From: Hygrophila difformis
Taxonomy: Eukaryota; Streptophyta; Magnoliopsida; Lamiales; Acanthaceae
Direction: 5' to 3'
DNA length: 64,000 nucleotides
Assembly (NCBI GenBank): GCA_030278955.1
Contig: JAOANR010000008.1
Span: forward strand, 37,146,148-37,210,147
Translations under genes and position numbers: made by a program
In this document: piece by piece, positions 32,633 to 42,977 of the stretch
How the letters are laid out: every line of letters starts with the position of its first letter
Position numbering within the stretch: the first letter of the stretch is position 1
The notes under the pieces: generated by a model
Databases searched by the model: none
The model's input: only the letters and a program-made list of their open reading frames with translations
Told to the model about the DNA's origin: nothing

Positions 32633-33428
32633 TAGATAATAATGCAAAAATAGAAGAAAGAGATCAAGCACTATTAAGATTAAATAAAATAAGACTGAGA
32701 GATTTATGCTTTTTTTGATCAATTCTCTGAACAATTTAAAAGTTATTATTATGTGGCTTATACAAGCTCACAAAATGACGAACATACTATGAATTCCATA
32801 TTTTCAAAATTACCACCCCTTGGGATGAATATATATGGAAAACATGGATTCAAAATAAACATGATTACCCGAATACTTTGGAGAGCAGAATCAGATTAAT
32901 AAGACAAGTAATAACCGAGTTATGTTACCAAAGAAAATATTAGACTACACTAAAATATATAACAGAACTTCTGATTTATGTTGTCAAGAAAATACAGAAA
33001 ATTTTGTATGGGGAAAAAATATGCAATACAGAAAAATAAAAGATTTAAAAAATTTTGACTAATGAAAAGAAAATTTAAGAAAGGAAAGAGATTTAAAATC
33101 TTTAATAAGAAAAAATTCTTTAAGCCAAAGTTTGTAAGAAAATATTACAAAAAAAGATAAAAATAAAAAAATAAAAGAATCCAACCACATGTAAATATTT
33201 TAGTTATGGAGAAATATGACATTTTGCTAGTGGCTGTACAAAACCAATGAAAAAATAAGTAAGGTTTATGGAATATGATATTATAGATGAACAAATATTC
33301 AAAGAAATAGAATCAGATCTAGAAAATATAAGTGAACCAGATTCAGGAGAAGAAATATATGAAATAAAATAAAATTCTCTGAAATAGAAGATGAATAATA
33401 ATAAAGAAATAATTGCAGAAGAACAAGA
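32633..33428 (+). pseudogene. Endogenous caulimovirid: coat-protein-like region, broken
   Basis: A-rich sequence with many stops. Pieces resemble a plant pararetrovirus coat protein: a segment around SKLPPLG (about 32795), a strongly basic Lys/Arg/Phe stretch (33060-33165) and then a degenerate zinc knuckle (about 33190-33240). At the knuckle two expected cysteine positions read Tyr and the residue before the His is a stop codon. Coat proteins of Caulimoviridae have this basic-then-knuckle order. The N-terminal part may lie left of the E5 LTR, outside the window. It is too decayed to produce a protein. Confidence 0.6.
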
Positions 33429-33441
33429 GGAAACAAAAGAA

Positions 33442-33755
33442 GGCGGTCGTCTTATGATGCAGAATGCTGTCAGTTGGCGTCACAAACAAACGCAGCCATG
33501 CCTCTTTGGATTGCCATATTGATAAGGACGGGGTGGGTTTGTCTTTTGATGCCTAATGATGCTGATGTATTGTTACCATTGTTTGATATTGTTTAGAGAT
33601 ACTCTTATGTTGTGCGAGGAGAGTTGCTGCCTTGCGTCTACTTCTGGGCAACTGTTTCTATGCCCGAATTGTAGGGAGATATGACGTATGCCTATGTGTG
33701 ACATTATATTCTCTGGAATGAATATGACATACAATTTTCCTCAAAAAAAAAAAAA
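33442..33755 (+). mobile_element. 5'-truncated LINE 3' end in the pararetrovirus
   Basis: A 314-bp insertion ending in TTTTCCTC plus a poly(A) run. It is flanked by GGAAACAAAAGAA at 33429-33441 and 33756-33768, a 13-bp target-site duplication. The end resembles the tails of the two larger LINEs. No coding remains. Confidence 0.85.
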
Positions 33756-33768
33756 GGAAACAAAAGAA

Positions 33769-34790
33769 ATAGAATATATAGACCAATATGAAGGATAAAG
33801 AGGATATGCAATTAAAACAATTTTAAGTCCAGAATAAATAAATAAAACATAAGGATTAGATCTAAAATAAGAATTCAAACATACAAATTTTAATATATTA
33901 TCAAGAACATTCTAAGGAAATAATATAATAATCCATGAATATCATGAATTAGAAAAAACAGTAGATGTATGTAACAAGAATATTACTTTAAAGTTGCACC
34001 ATTTAACAAAAGAAATAATAAATATAGGATTAGAAAAATTTAGTAGAAAGAAAACAGAAAAAATACAATATGTACATTTAGCAGGAATAAAAATACTAAT
34101 AAAATCTTTATTTAGAAGTGGAATAGACTTACCGGTAATAATAAGCCTACACGATTCTAGATTATTAAATCCACAAGACTCACACTTAGGAACAATTAAT
34201 GAAAACTTAATTTACCAAAACTACTATTTATATGCTACCCAAACTATTGTGTATCTTTACAAGATCAAAATATAGATGAAACATTGACCTTATATATAAA
34301 ATTACATAGAAATGATGTAATGAAAAATGAAAGCAAAATATTTACAGTATATTACAGTATTTTTTATATCTATTTAAACAGCAATAGACTAAAACTATAT
34401 GACGATAAAAAAACAATAGAAATACATGAAGCATGCAGAGATACAATAGCATATTTAATATTATCTTAATTGAATAATCCAACATTACAAGATGATTGGA
34501 TAATTGATTTAGCAGACAAGAAAAATACAATAGAAATTGGAAAACCGTTAGATAATAGAAGACCACAATTATGTTATGTAGGAAGAACAATGAGCAGCAG
34601 AAAAAGTATAGATTATAGTCCACGAACAAATCTAATAATTGATCAACCAAGACATAGTATTGATATACCATACGAAAAAAGTAAACAAAAAGCCCAAACA
34701 TGGAGAATCAATATAGAGTATTATAATGGCACAAACTGGATAAAAGGACCAAATATATTAGTGGATACATGAGCTGGAAAGAATCATATA
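33769..34790 (+). pseudogene. Endogenous caulimovirid: movement-protein-like region, broken
   Basis: Coding resumes in the 33994-34275 frame with segments characteristic of the caulimovirid/30K movement protein: a YVHLAGIKILIKS stretch, FRSGID, a SRLLNP stretch and LGTINENLIY. Weaker matches follow in the 34284-34469 frame and a C-terminal part at 34470-34772. Movement proteins open plasmodesmata for cell-to-cell spread. At least three frame changes and several stops separate the pieces. The placement after the coat-protein-like part matches cavemovirus and solendovirus gene order as I know it. Confidence 0.65.
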
Positions 34791-35428
34791 GGAAAAATAT
34801 GCATAAATGGATTAACAAAACATATAGGAACAGAATATAGATATACTACCTTTGAAGGAGAAGTAAAAAGAGTAAATGAAATAGTAATAGTACCAATAAA
34901 ACTAAGCATGGAATTAATAATAGAAGTAAAACGTTATGTAGCAGAAGAAGAAAGAACATCTAATAATACTTATCATATCTTATTAGGCAATAAATTTTTA
35001 GACTTATTAAACAAATATACAATAACAGGAAAAATTTTTAGTGGAAAAACAAAAGATGGAAAGCTCTCGTAATAGGAAAGGCATATATATGAAAGATATT
35101 AGATTTCCAACAACAGTATATATAGAATTAACTACACTACAGACAAATATAACAACATGTGATATACTAGATACAGGAGCAGAAATGACATTGATACAAA
35201 ACACTTAATAAAAGAATGTGAAATAAATAAAGACCAATAGAAGTACATGGAGCTACTGGACATAGCCTAACTATTAAAAAAATTGCTAAAGAAGTTCAGA
35301 TAATTTTAGGAAATAAAATTGTTACAATACAAGATGTGTATATTAGTCCAGTAAAAACAATTGATGTATTATTAGGTATAGATTTTATAAGCTTATTTCA
35401 AAGCTTTAGAGTAGATAGATATAATATA
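34791..35428 (+). pseudogene. Endogenous caulimovirid: spacer and aspartic protease region
   Basis: A run of broken frames leads to CDILDTGAEMTLI with the protease active site DTGA at 35170-35181. The frame is lost soon after. The protease would release the polymerase from its precursor. The region ends in the target TA of the Stowaway insertion at 35427-35428. Confidence 0.65.
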
Positions 35429-35664
35429 CTCCCTCCGTCCCCCCCCCCCCCCCCCCCAAATGTCTTGTTACTGTTGGGCACCCCCCCCCCCCAAATGTCT
35501 TGTTACTGTTGGGCACGGGAATTAAGGTATAGTTGGTTTGTGAGTATATGGTGGGGTCTACATAGTTGTTGGAGGGGAAAATTATTTCTATTTATAGAAA
35601 GAAGACATTTGTAATGGGACATTCAAAAATAGTAAGTAGGACATTTGAAATGGGACGGAGGGAG
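35429..35664. mobile_element. Stowaway-type MITE
   Basis: Terminal inverted repeats CTCCCTCCGTCCC and GGGACGGAGGGAG are flanked by the target dinucleotide TA on both sides. The left part contains a C run plus a segment (CAAATGTCTTGTTACTG) present twice in tandem. It is noncoding and belongs to the Tc1/mariner-derived class. Confidence 0.95.
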
Positions 35665-36572
35665 TACAACTTAGATCATCATGTAATCAGTACATCACTA
35701 TTCCAAGAATACAGAGTGCTGCAAAAATCTGGTGAAAAAGGAGAAATGATAAAACAAGAAATTACTTATTACATAAAATTTAATATCCAGAAAATTAAAA
35801 AAACGAGTGCTAATTCAAAAATCAGATGATTTTGATAAATATGAACTTCATTAAACAATAAAATACATATCTGAAAACTATGGGGAAAATCCAATTGAAA
35901 ATGGAATCTTAATAAAATATATGCAGAATTAAAAATGAAAAATAACAATATAATAATAAGAACTTAACATATGATGCATAATCAAGAAGATATTGAAGAA
36001 CTTCGAAAACAAATAAATAAATTGTTAGAATTAGATATTGTTCAAGAATCTGTAGTAGAACATAATAGTCAGGCTTTTTTGGTTAGAAATCGTAGTGAAC
36101 AAATAAGAAAGAGACTAAAACTAGTAATAAACTATAAAAAACTAAACAAAATATGATATTTGATGGATATTTCCTACCTAACAAAGAAAATCTAATAGAA
36201 AGAACTATTTATTCAAAATTTGACTGTAAAAATGGATTCTGGCAAATAAAAATGCATCCAGAAAATATAAAATATACAACGTTTAGTACACCGCAAGGAC
36301 ACTATCAATGGAAATTTATGCCATTTGGAATAAAAAAAATGGACCACAAATGTTTCAAAGAAAAATGGATAAAACATTCAAAAAATTCAGTAATTTAATA
36401 TTTGTATATGTAGATAATATACTAATTGCCTCAAATACTATCGAAGAACATAAAAAACATTTAGATATATTTGCAAAACTTTGTAAAGGCCATGGATTAA
36501 TTTTATCAGAAAAGAAAGCAGAAATATTCAATGATGAAATAGAATTTTTAGGACTAATATTGAATAGACCTG
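35665..36572 (+). pseudogene. Endogenous caulimovirid: reverse transcriptase region, broken
   Basis: RT segments appear in three consecutive frames (35971-36156, 36153-36398, 36308-36619). They include an N-terminal LLELDIVQES-type stretch, a DCKNGFWQIKMHPE box, a TPQGHYQWKFMPFG box and the catalytic box at 36407-36418. That box reads YVDN, so the second catalytic Asp is Asn. Together with the frame changes this rules out activity. The region is interrupted at 36572 by a solo LTR and resumes at 38521. Confidence 0.8.
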
Positions 36573-38515
36573 TGATGCACCCTGTGAAACCACACTTATA
36601 CAAGCTTAAATTGTACTAAAATATGTCCAAAATGAGTGCATTTTACCTTAATTCATTGCACTTTTAAGTGTATTTCATGTGTTTTTATTTTTCAAGTCAT
36701 CATGGTTAGATTTGGCTTATTGAGGTTAAATTTACCATGTTTTTATGTGTTTTTAATAAGACTTTGGCAAACCTAATGCATTGCAATGTTGTTTCAGGCA
36801 TTTAAATGATGAAGAGCGATGTTCGGAAGCTTTATTTTTGAAAATAAGGAATATTTAATGTGATATGTGCCAAGATTCAGACTTAGAAAAAAAAAAGTTG
36901 AAATCTTCCCAGAATGCTCCGCACAGGCATGACGGAGTCTAAACTGCCTTCCGAGCACCGCATCAGGCACCGCTTCAACACTTAGAAAAATTTCAGAGGT
37001 GAAAAAGCTTCAGAATGCACCGCACCTTCTTGGCGGTGCATAAAACCCCTTCCAAGCGCCACTTTTTGCACCGCAGCAGAATTTTTGGAAAATGTCAGGA
37101 TGCCTCGCAGCTCCTTGGTGGCGCCGAAAACCTCTTCCGAGCGCCACTTTTTGCGCCACAGTCGCGGTTGGGCAGTTTTCTAACCTCCCGAACTCGGTTT
37201 TAAACACCGTTTTTCGTCATTTCTTCAATTCCAGACGCAAATATTCGACAGAAACACTCTAAAAACTCTCTGCAACTTTGGAGAAGAAGGCGATAACACC
37301 GAATCATGCCGGAGGAAGTGATCAGAACGTCTTTCTGACTGTGTTCTTCGCATTCTAGGTGTTGTCTTTCTTTTTCTCGCTTTGTAATGTTTAGGATTTG
37401 CTTTTAAACATAATTTCCTACTGTTTTCATGTTTGTAAACGGATTTCTATGTTATTCGTATTAAAAGTATTCTAGAACGGGAGTTCAGAATCACTTTTGA
37501 AGTACGAATCTATGTTTTTATGGAAGTATAATAAATGTCGATGTTTATATGTTTAATCTGGATTAATCTGCAAGAACTGTTAGAATTTGAATTTGGATTA
37601 TGTATTGGTTGCCTGCAATTGATCGATGATTATGTTTTGGCAAAAATTCTGAAATCTGCATTTTTAATCTGCTAAATCTGGACTGATCGATCATTCTGCA
37701 TATTATGTCTACAATAATCTGATAAAAATTCTAATCTGTTCACATTCTAAATTTAGTATTAAAATCCATATTACCATGTTTTATCAATATTTTACCATGT
37801 TTATTAGATTATTTACACTATTCTGCATAATTAAATGTTAGAATCTAATCTGTATGATTTCTACTTTGCTAAATCGGGAGATAAAAAGTGGAAATTAGAT
37901 TTTAGTACCGGTCCTGGGAATAAATCATATTAAAATAGATTTTGGCATGTACACGCTGATTTGAGAAATGAAATGTGTCGTTTAATCACAATAGGAAAAT
38001 TTGTATGCTTGGGAAAGACTCAAATTTATGCCTAGACTGATGATTGCAGAATGTTAGATAATTTAATTTGCTTCCATGAAGTCTGTTTTTACAAATTATG
38101 AAAATTAGGAAATTGGCATATTTTTAATCTTTATAAAATTATTGAATCTGCTGAAATTGATCTTTTTAGACATTGAGAAATGCTAAATCATTATGCAATT
38201 TCACTTTTATATAAAGATGGCATGTTCTAAATCATTACAAGCATATATCTTATTTTTATTTTTATTATTTTAAATTTTTAACTTGCTTTATTTTAAATTT
38301 AATGCTATCATTTTAATTTAATCACCATTAGAATTAAACAAACTCTTTTCAAAATATAAATATATATTATTAATGAACTTAAAATGACTAAGTTTTCTCC
38401 AGAATGAATTAATATTCTGAATTCCCTTGGGTTCGACCCGGTATTCACCGGTTTTTATTACTTGATGACAACCATCCGCTTGTGGTAAAATATGAGTAGT
38501 GAAAATCACCCATCA
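36573..38515. mobile_element. Solo LTR, 1.94 kb, possibly Athila/Tat-type
   Basis: Ends TGATGCACCC and CACCCATCA, flanked by ACCTG at 36568-36572 and 38516-38520. No coding is present. The region near 38420-38490 (GGGTTCGACCCGGTATTCAC, then TTGATGACAACC) resembles the 3' part of LTRs I associate with Athila/Tat elements; that assignment is from memory. A GC-richer part (36910-37200) with repeated GCACCGC-like words lies in the first half. Confidence 0.8.
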
Positions 38516-38520
38516 ACCTG

Positions 38521-39197
38521 GAATTAAAATGTAACCACACATAAGTACAAAACTTGTTAAAATGCCTGATGATCGATCTTAAAATTAATTTGAATATTCA
38601 GAGATTCCTTGGAATCCTAAATTATGCAGAAGGATTTATATCAAATTTAGCAAAAAAGACAAATGATTTAAGAAAACTAATTCGAAAAAATAATAAAGTA
38701 AGATGGAATGGTCAACACACTTAAATTGTCAAACAACTAAAGAAAGAATGTTTCAAATTACCACAATTAAGATTATCTGACGAAAAGGATAATTTAATAG
38801 TACAAACTTATAGTTCAGACTACCATTGGGCAGGATTATTAAAAATAAATACTGGTGAATATGTAGATACACATCTGGGACATTACAAGGAGCAGCCATA
38901 AACTATAGTACAAATGAAAAGAATTACTTGCCGTTATTAAATCAATAGATAAATTTTCATTCTGGTTACTAAGTAGAAAGTTTAAGGTATTAAAAGACAA
39001 TACACAAGTTAAACCTTTAGTTTAGAATAAAGTACCAAATAAACCTCAATATAGAACAATAATAAGATATCAGACTTTTTTTGTCAATGTATGACTTTAC
39101 TGTTGAATATATTAAAGGAACTGACAACTATCTAGCTGATTTTTGAGCAGGAACCCTGAATATGGAGAATAATGAACAATGGGATGATGATGGTCTG
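38521..39197 (+). pseudogene. Endogenous caulimovirid: RNase H region, broken
   Basis: Continues the polymerase after the solo LTR. RFLGILNYAEGFI marks the RT connection domain. Segments around 38815-38890 (a YSSDYHWAGLL stretch) and 39090-39145 (YDFTVEYIKGTDNYLADF) mark RNase H. Stops and shifts are frequent. The region ends at the hAT insertion. Confidence 0.7.
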
Positions 39198-40564
39198 TAG
39201 GGGTGGGCACGGTTCGGATACTCGGGATTTTTTAAGTATTTGCTACCGAACCGAACCGAGCAAATATTCGAAGTTACTAACCGAAACTGAACTGAAAATA
39301 AATTTTGGTTAACCGATAAAAATCCTACTATTCGTGAATTACTCGAACCGAACTGAACCGCGCTATCATATGACAAATATGCTCTCTCCGAATAACTTAA
39401 TGTCGGTTTACCGAAAAAACTAATCTCCTATTTGAAAATAGTATAAACCGAGCCGAACTGAATCGAACCAAATAATAAAATTTTAAAAGTAAATTTAGAG
39501 AACAATATCCAAAATCTAATGGTACTCATCCACAATCTTCCATTGTACAACTTACAGACAAACATGCCTGCTCATATAGAGCAAATAACGTGTTCATAGA
39601 GCAATCATAGAAGATAGCCACACTGAACAAATAGAAAACAAAGGGAGCTCTCCAGAAAGTACTTTAAAAACTCAGATCCAATACAACATAGTAAAAACAA
39701 ATAGAAAATAAAGAACTGGCGAGAAAACCACTAGCAATGGTAGGCCGAAATGGACTACCTTCAGCTATTGGAGATGCAGAACAATGACGGGAGGAATGGA
39801 AGGCCCGAAGGGGCTGCCTCGTGTAGGAAGGGAAGGCCGGCAGGCACCACATAGGACTGCACTCAGGAGGCAAAGGACACAACGGGGGAGCGAATGGGCG
39901 GGGCCAAGGGCAGGGCTGCGGAGACGATTGAAGCGGCGAAGGTGAAAGCGGCGGGGCGGCGAAGGAGAAAGCGGCGGAGATGGCGGAGTCAAGGAAGGAG
40001 ATGGTGCATGCAGAGAAGGAGAAGACGGGGGATTTGCTGCAGAAGACGGCGAAACAGGCGAAGGAATGACAAAGGGAGCGCTTGAGGCGGTGAAGGACAC
40101 CCTGGGGATGGCCCCGTCGGACGAGGGCGAGCGGTGGTGGCGCTGTGACATTGTGAATGCTGGAAAACTGAAGGGGGTGACCAGATGAGAGCGGCGCTCG
40201 ACTGGAATGTGGAAGGGGTATTGTGAAATGTTACTCCAATTAGGGTTTACAGATTTGGAATGGGTGATTGGGTATTGCGTATTTCAATTTTGAAGTTTTG
40301 ATTTTGTTATATCTTGGGAAGTGGAGTATATAATAACATAAAATATATTTTAAAAAATTAAAATTTAATAATAATATACGATTCGGTTCGGTTAACTGGG
40401 GTAAAAAAACTGTAAAAACCGAAATCGAACCGAACCGAACCGAACAAATACTTGTGTGAGGTAGTTGTAACCGAATCGAACACCCTGGTTAACCGAAAAT
40501 TCGATTCGGGTTCGATTCGGATCAGCGGTTCAACAATTCGGGTTGGATAATTTGCCCACCCCTA
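39198..40564. mobile_element. Non-autonomous hAT element carrying a gene fragment
   Basis: Ends TAGGGGTGGGCA and TGCCCACCCCTA, flanked by 8-bp target copies ATGGTCTG (39190-39197) and CTGGTCTG (40565-40572), one mismatch. Subterminal parts are rich in CGGTT/AACCG words in both orientations. There is no transposase. The GC-rich middle (39890-40190) is unlike the ends and holds a LEA-like coding fragment. Confidence 0.9.
39894..40188 (+). pseudogene. Captured LEA-protein-like fragment (LEA_4/group 3 type)
   Basis: The plus strand reads MGGAKGRAAETIEAAKVKAA, then in a shifted frame AAKEKAAEMAESRKE and EKEKTGDLLQKTAKQAKE, then in a third frame ALEAVKDTLGM. This Ala/Lys/Glu/Thr-rich pattern with AxxxKEK and KTGDLLQKT words is the signature of group 3 late embryogenesis abundant proteins, which protect cells during desiccation. 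Two frameshifts break it. GC content is far above the surrounding element. The minus-strand Ser/Pro-rich frame here is its antisense shadow. It is probably a transduplicated gene fragment, not expressed as protein. Confidence 0.7.
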
Positions 40565-40572
40565 CTGGTCTG

Positions 40573-41900
40573 ACTGACCACATCTATCAAGAAATAGATC
40601 GACAATAAAACTAGTACAATCTACTATGAACAGGCAATTAAAACTACAACAATTAATTGTTGGGAGTTTTATGGACGAACACAAGACTATCAATGATGAT
40701 CTATACGAATGTAACAAGTGTTTGCAGGGACTACTTATTACTATGGAAGAAAATTTTATACAACTCAAGAACTTAATACTGGTGGTTCAGACTAGGAAGG
40801 GAAAGCTGATCCTATTCCTAAAGAGGACAAACAAGCAAAACAATCAGGGGATGCAAGACCTTCGACCTCGTAGAAAAACATTGCAGAAACAAAAAATTAT
40901 TTCTGTGACAATATTCCTCAATCAGTACCCATCAGCCTTGAGACTAGAAACTTTTTAGCAGAATACCATACCTTTAGCAGCTACATATACTCATTACTAA
41001 GACAAGAAACATCCTTCTACACCGAATTCACCAAATCATTATCCACAAGTTACTATTTTACCAGGTTGTGAATCCAAACTTTGTTTCTAACTGTTTTAAA
41101 TTTGGTTTCTTTAGGAGTATTTTTCTATCACCACTACGAACCGAAATATCCAAATTACCCCTAATTACCGAAGCCTTGAACATGAGACCCAAGACGCAGA
41201 AGCTGAAATATTTTCTATCAGCCCAGAAGTCAAATACTCAGCTTGCCACCTTATTATGGCAGAAGAAATTATTAAACCAGAATACTACCCACAAGATTAT
41301 GAAACCCCTAAAAGAGAAATCTTCAAAGACATATACATCCACTTCAAAAGAGCAATGAGAATACATGATGTCCATGAACAAATGAAAAGACTATACAACC
41401 AAGGAACATGAATATTTTTTGGAAATGAAGAAGTCATAATGATTGAACAATTAAACACTCCAGGATTCAGATTTGGAAACTTGGCAGGATTAATACAGAA
41501 ATTAATTTGACACCTACAACTTCGAATGCTCCGAAGAAGCAAAGAATATCTGGAAGAAAGCTGTAGAGAAATCAACTACAAGTTTGAAAACAAGAACATT
41601 TCTTCGGAAAGAGACAATGAAGTAAAGTAAGCAGTGACAACAAAAATGACCCATGTTGCACCAAGAGAAGAATAATGCAGAAAGACGTATGCCATGACGA
41701 AATTGCACATGGAAACAAAGAAGGAAAACAATAAAAAAGTGAATTATTGAAGAAAATAATGCATGCCAGCCACGGAATGAATTATTACAAGAATACAAAA
41801 GAATAGCTCAAAAATGCATGATTAAAGATGAAGAAGACTGCTACCGAATATCAATAATGGAGAAGAAAGGAAGGGTGGAGATCGTCAGCTCAGAACCATA
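40573..41900 (+). pseudogene. Endogenous caulimovirid: downstream ORF (inclusion-body/transactivator position)
   Basis: Broken frames continue after the hAT element: 40626-40958, then pieces near 41100-41360 and 41400-41640. The order, after RNase H and before the promoter, is that of the inclusion-body/translation-transactivator gene of cavemoviruses and solendoviruses. I see no decisive motif for that protein, so the assignment is by position and by the shared A-rich composition. Several stops are present. Confidence 0.4.
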
Positions 41901-41908
41901 CCTCCAGC

Positions 41909-42391
41909 TATAAAAAGGAGAAGGATTTACGAAGAGAATAGAAGTGAAGATACCTATCATAGTATTCTTTCTCTTGAAAATCTTTGTAATCTTTAGTTCT
42001 CCCCTTGATATAAATTATTAGTGATTTTAGTGCTTTCAATAAAAAGATGATCGGCTAAGTTCAATAGTCTAATCATTCCAGTAAATATCTTCGAGTACTT
42101 TTGCTAAAGTCTATCAAAATTCTGAATATATGAGAGTGAGTGAAACATTTGTTGAGAGCCACATCATCGATACAGTGATTTTCAAAAGGTCGTGCATACT
42201 GGAGTAAGGCAGGAGGCCTGAAAGAAAGATAGCAGACGGAGAAAGAAGGTTACTCGTTGAAGGGCTTAATCATGAATTTCAATCACAAAGCTTATACTAC
42301 GTAAGCGAGGTCATGTATGAAGAATGGTCAACTGGGATTAAACTTACATTACCCCTATTTGAATTAATATAATAATTTTAGTGGTCATATA
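41909..42391 (+). promoter_or_regulatory. Endogenous caulimovirid promoter, leader and poly(A) signal
   Basis: TATAAAAAGG at 41909-41918 is followed about 130 bp later by AATAAA (42039-42044). Pararetroviruses have this TATA-to-poly(A)-signal spacing, which gives terminally redundant RNA. A tRNA-Met primer site was not found before the hAT-like MITE at 42392. The last bases (GTCATATA, 42384-42391) are that MITE's target copy. Confidence 0.5.
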
Positions 42392-42969
42392 TAGTGCTGG
42401 GGACAAATGCCGAATATACCGCATACCGCACATACCGTATCGAAAAAATACTGAGAATAACGAAATTTTCAGTATACCGTAATTTTCAGTACGGTATTAT
42501 ACCATACCATAAGATTTCGGCACGGTAACAGTATAAATTTTTTGATACCGCTGTATACCGTTACCATACCGAACTTCGGTATATACCGTGGTATCGGTAT
42601 GTCGGTATGTACCGATTCTTCGGTATGTCGGTATATACCGCGATACCGGTATATATCGCAATACCGATAAGCTGGTATATAGCGAATGTTCGGTATGTTG
42701 GTATATACCGCAATACCGGTATGTTGGTATGTAGCGAATGTTCGGTATGTCGGTATATACCGCGAAACCGGTATGCCCATATGTACCGAAGGTTAGATAT
42801 ATCGAGTTATACCGAATTTGTCGAAATGTCGGTATGATAATGGTATGGAAATATTTCATAACGAAAATTTCGGTGTCGGTACACCGAAAGATTCGGTACC
42901 GTATGAAAAATTTGATACCGTAAAATTCGGTAGGATACATCAAATTTTTTTCCGCAACTACCCACCCTA
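42392..42969. mobile_element. hAT-like MITE built of TACCG/CGGTA words
   Basis: Starts TAGTGCTGGGG and ends CCCACCCTA. It is flanked by GTCATATA (42384-42391) and GTTATATA (42970-42977), 8-bp copies with one mismatch. The interior is dominated by short dyads such as TACCG and CGGTA, making it highly palindromic. The Tyr- and Arg-rich frames on both strands come from these words and are not genes. Confidence 0.7.
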
Positions 42970-42977
42970 GTTATATA

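Noticed and set aside
39765..40151. 128-codon Ser/Pro-rich minus-strand ORF
   Set aside because: Antisense shadow of the captured LEA-like fragment; low complexity with no recognisable domain.
42469..42943. Tyr/Arg-rich ORFs on both strands
   Set aside because: Products of the TACCG/CGGTA word array of a MITE; no signature beyond the repeat.
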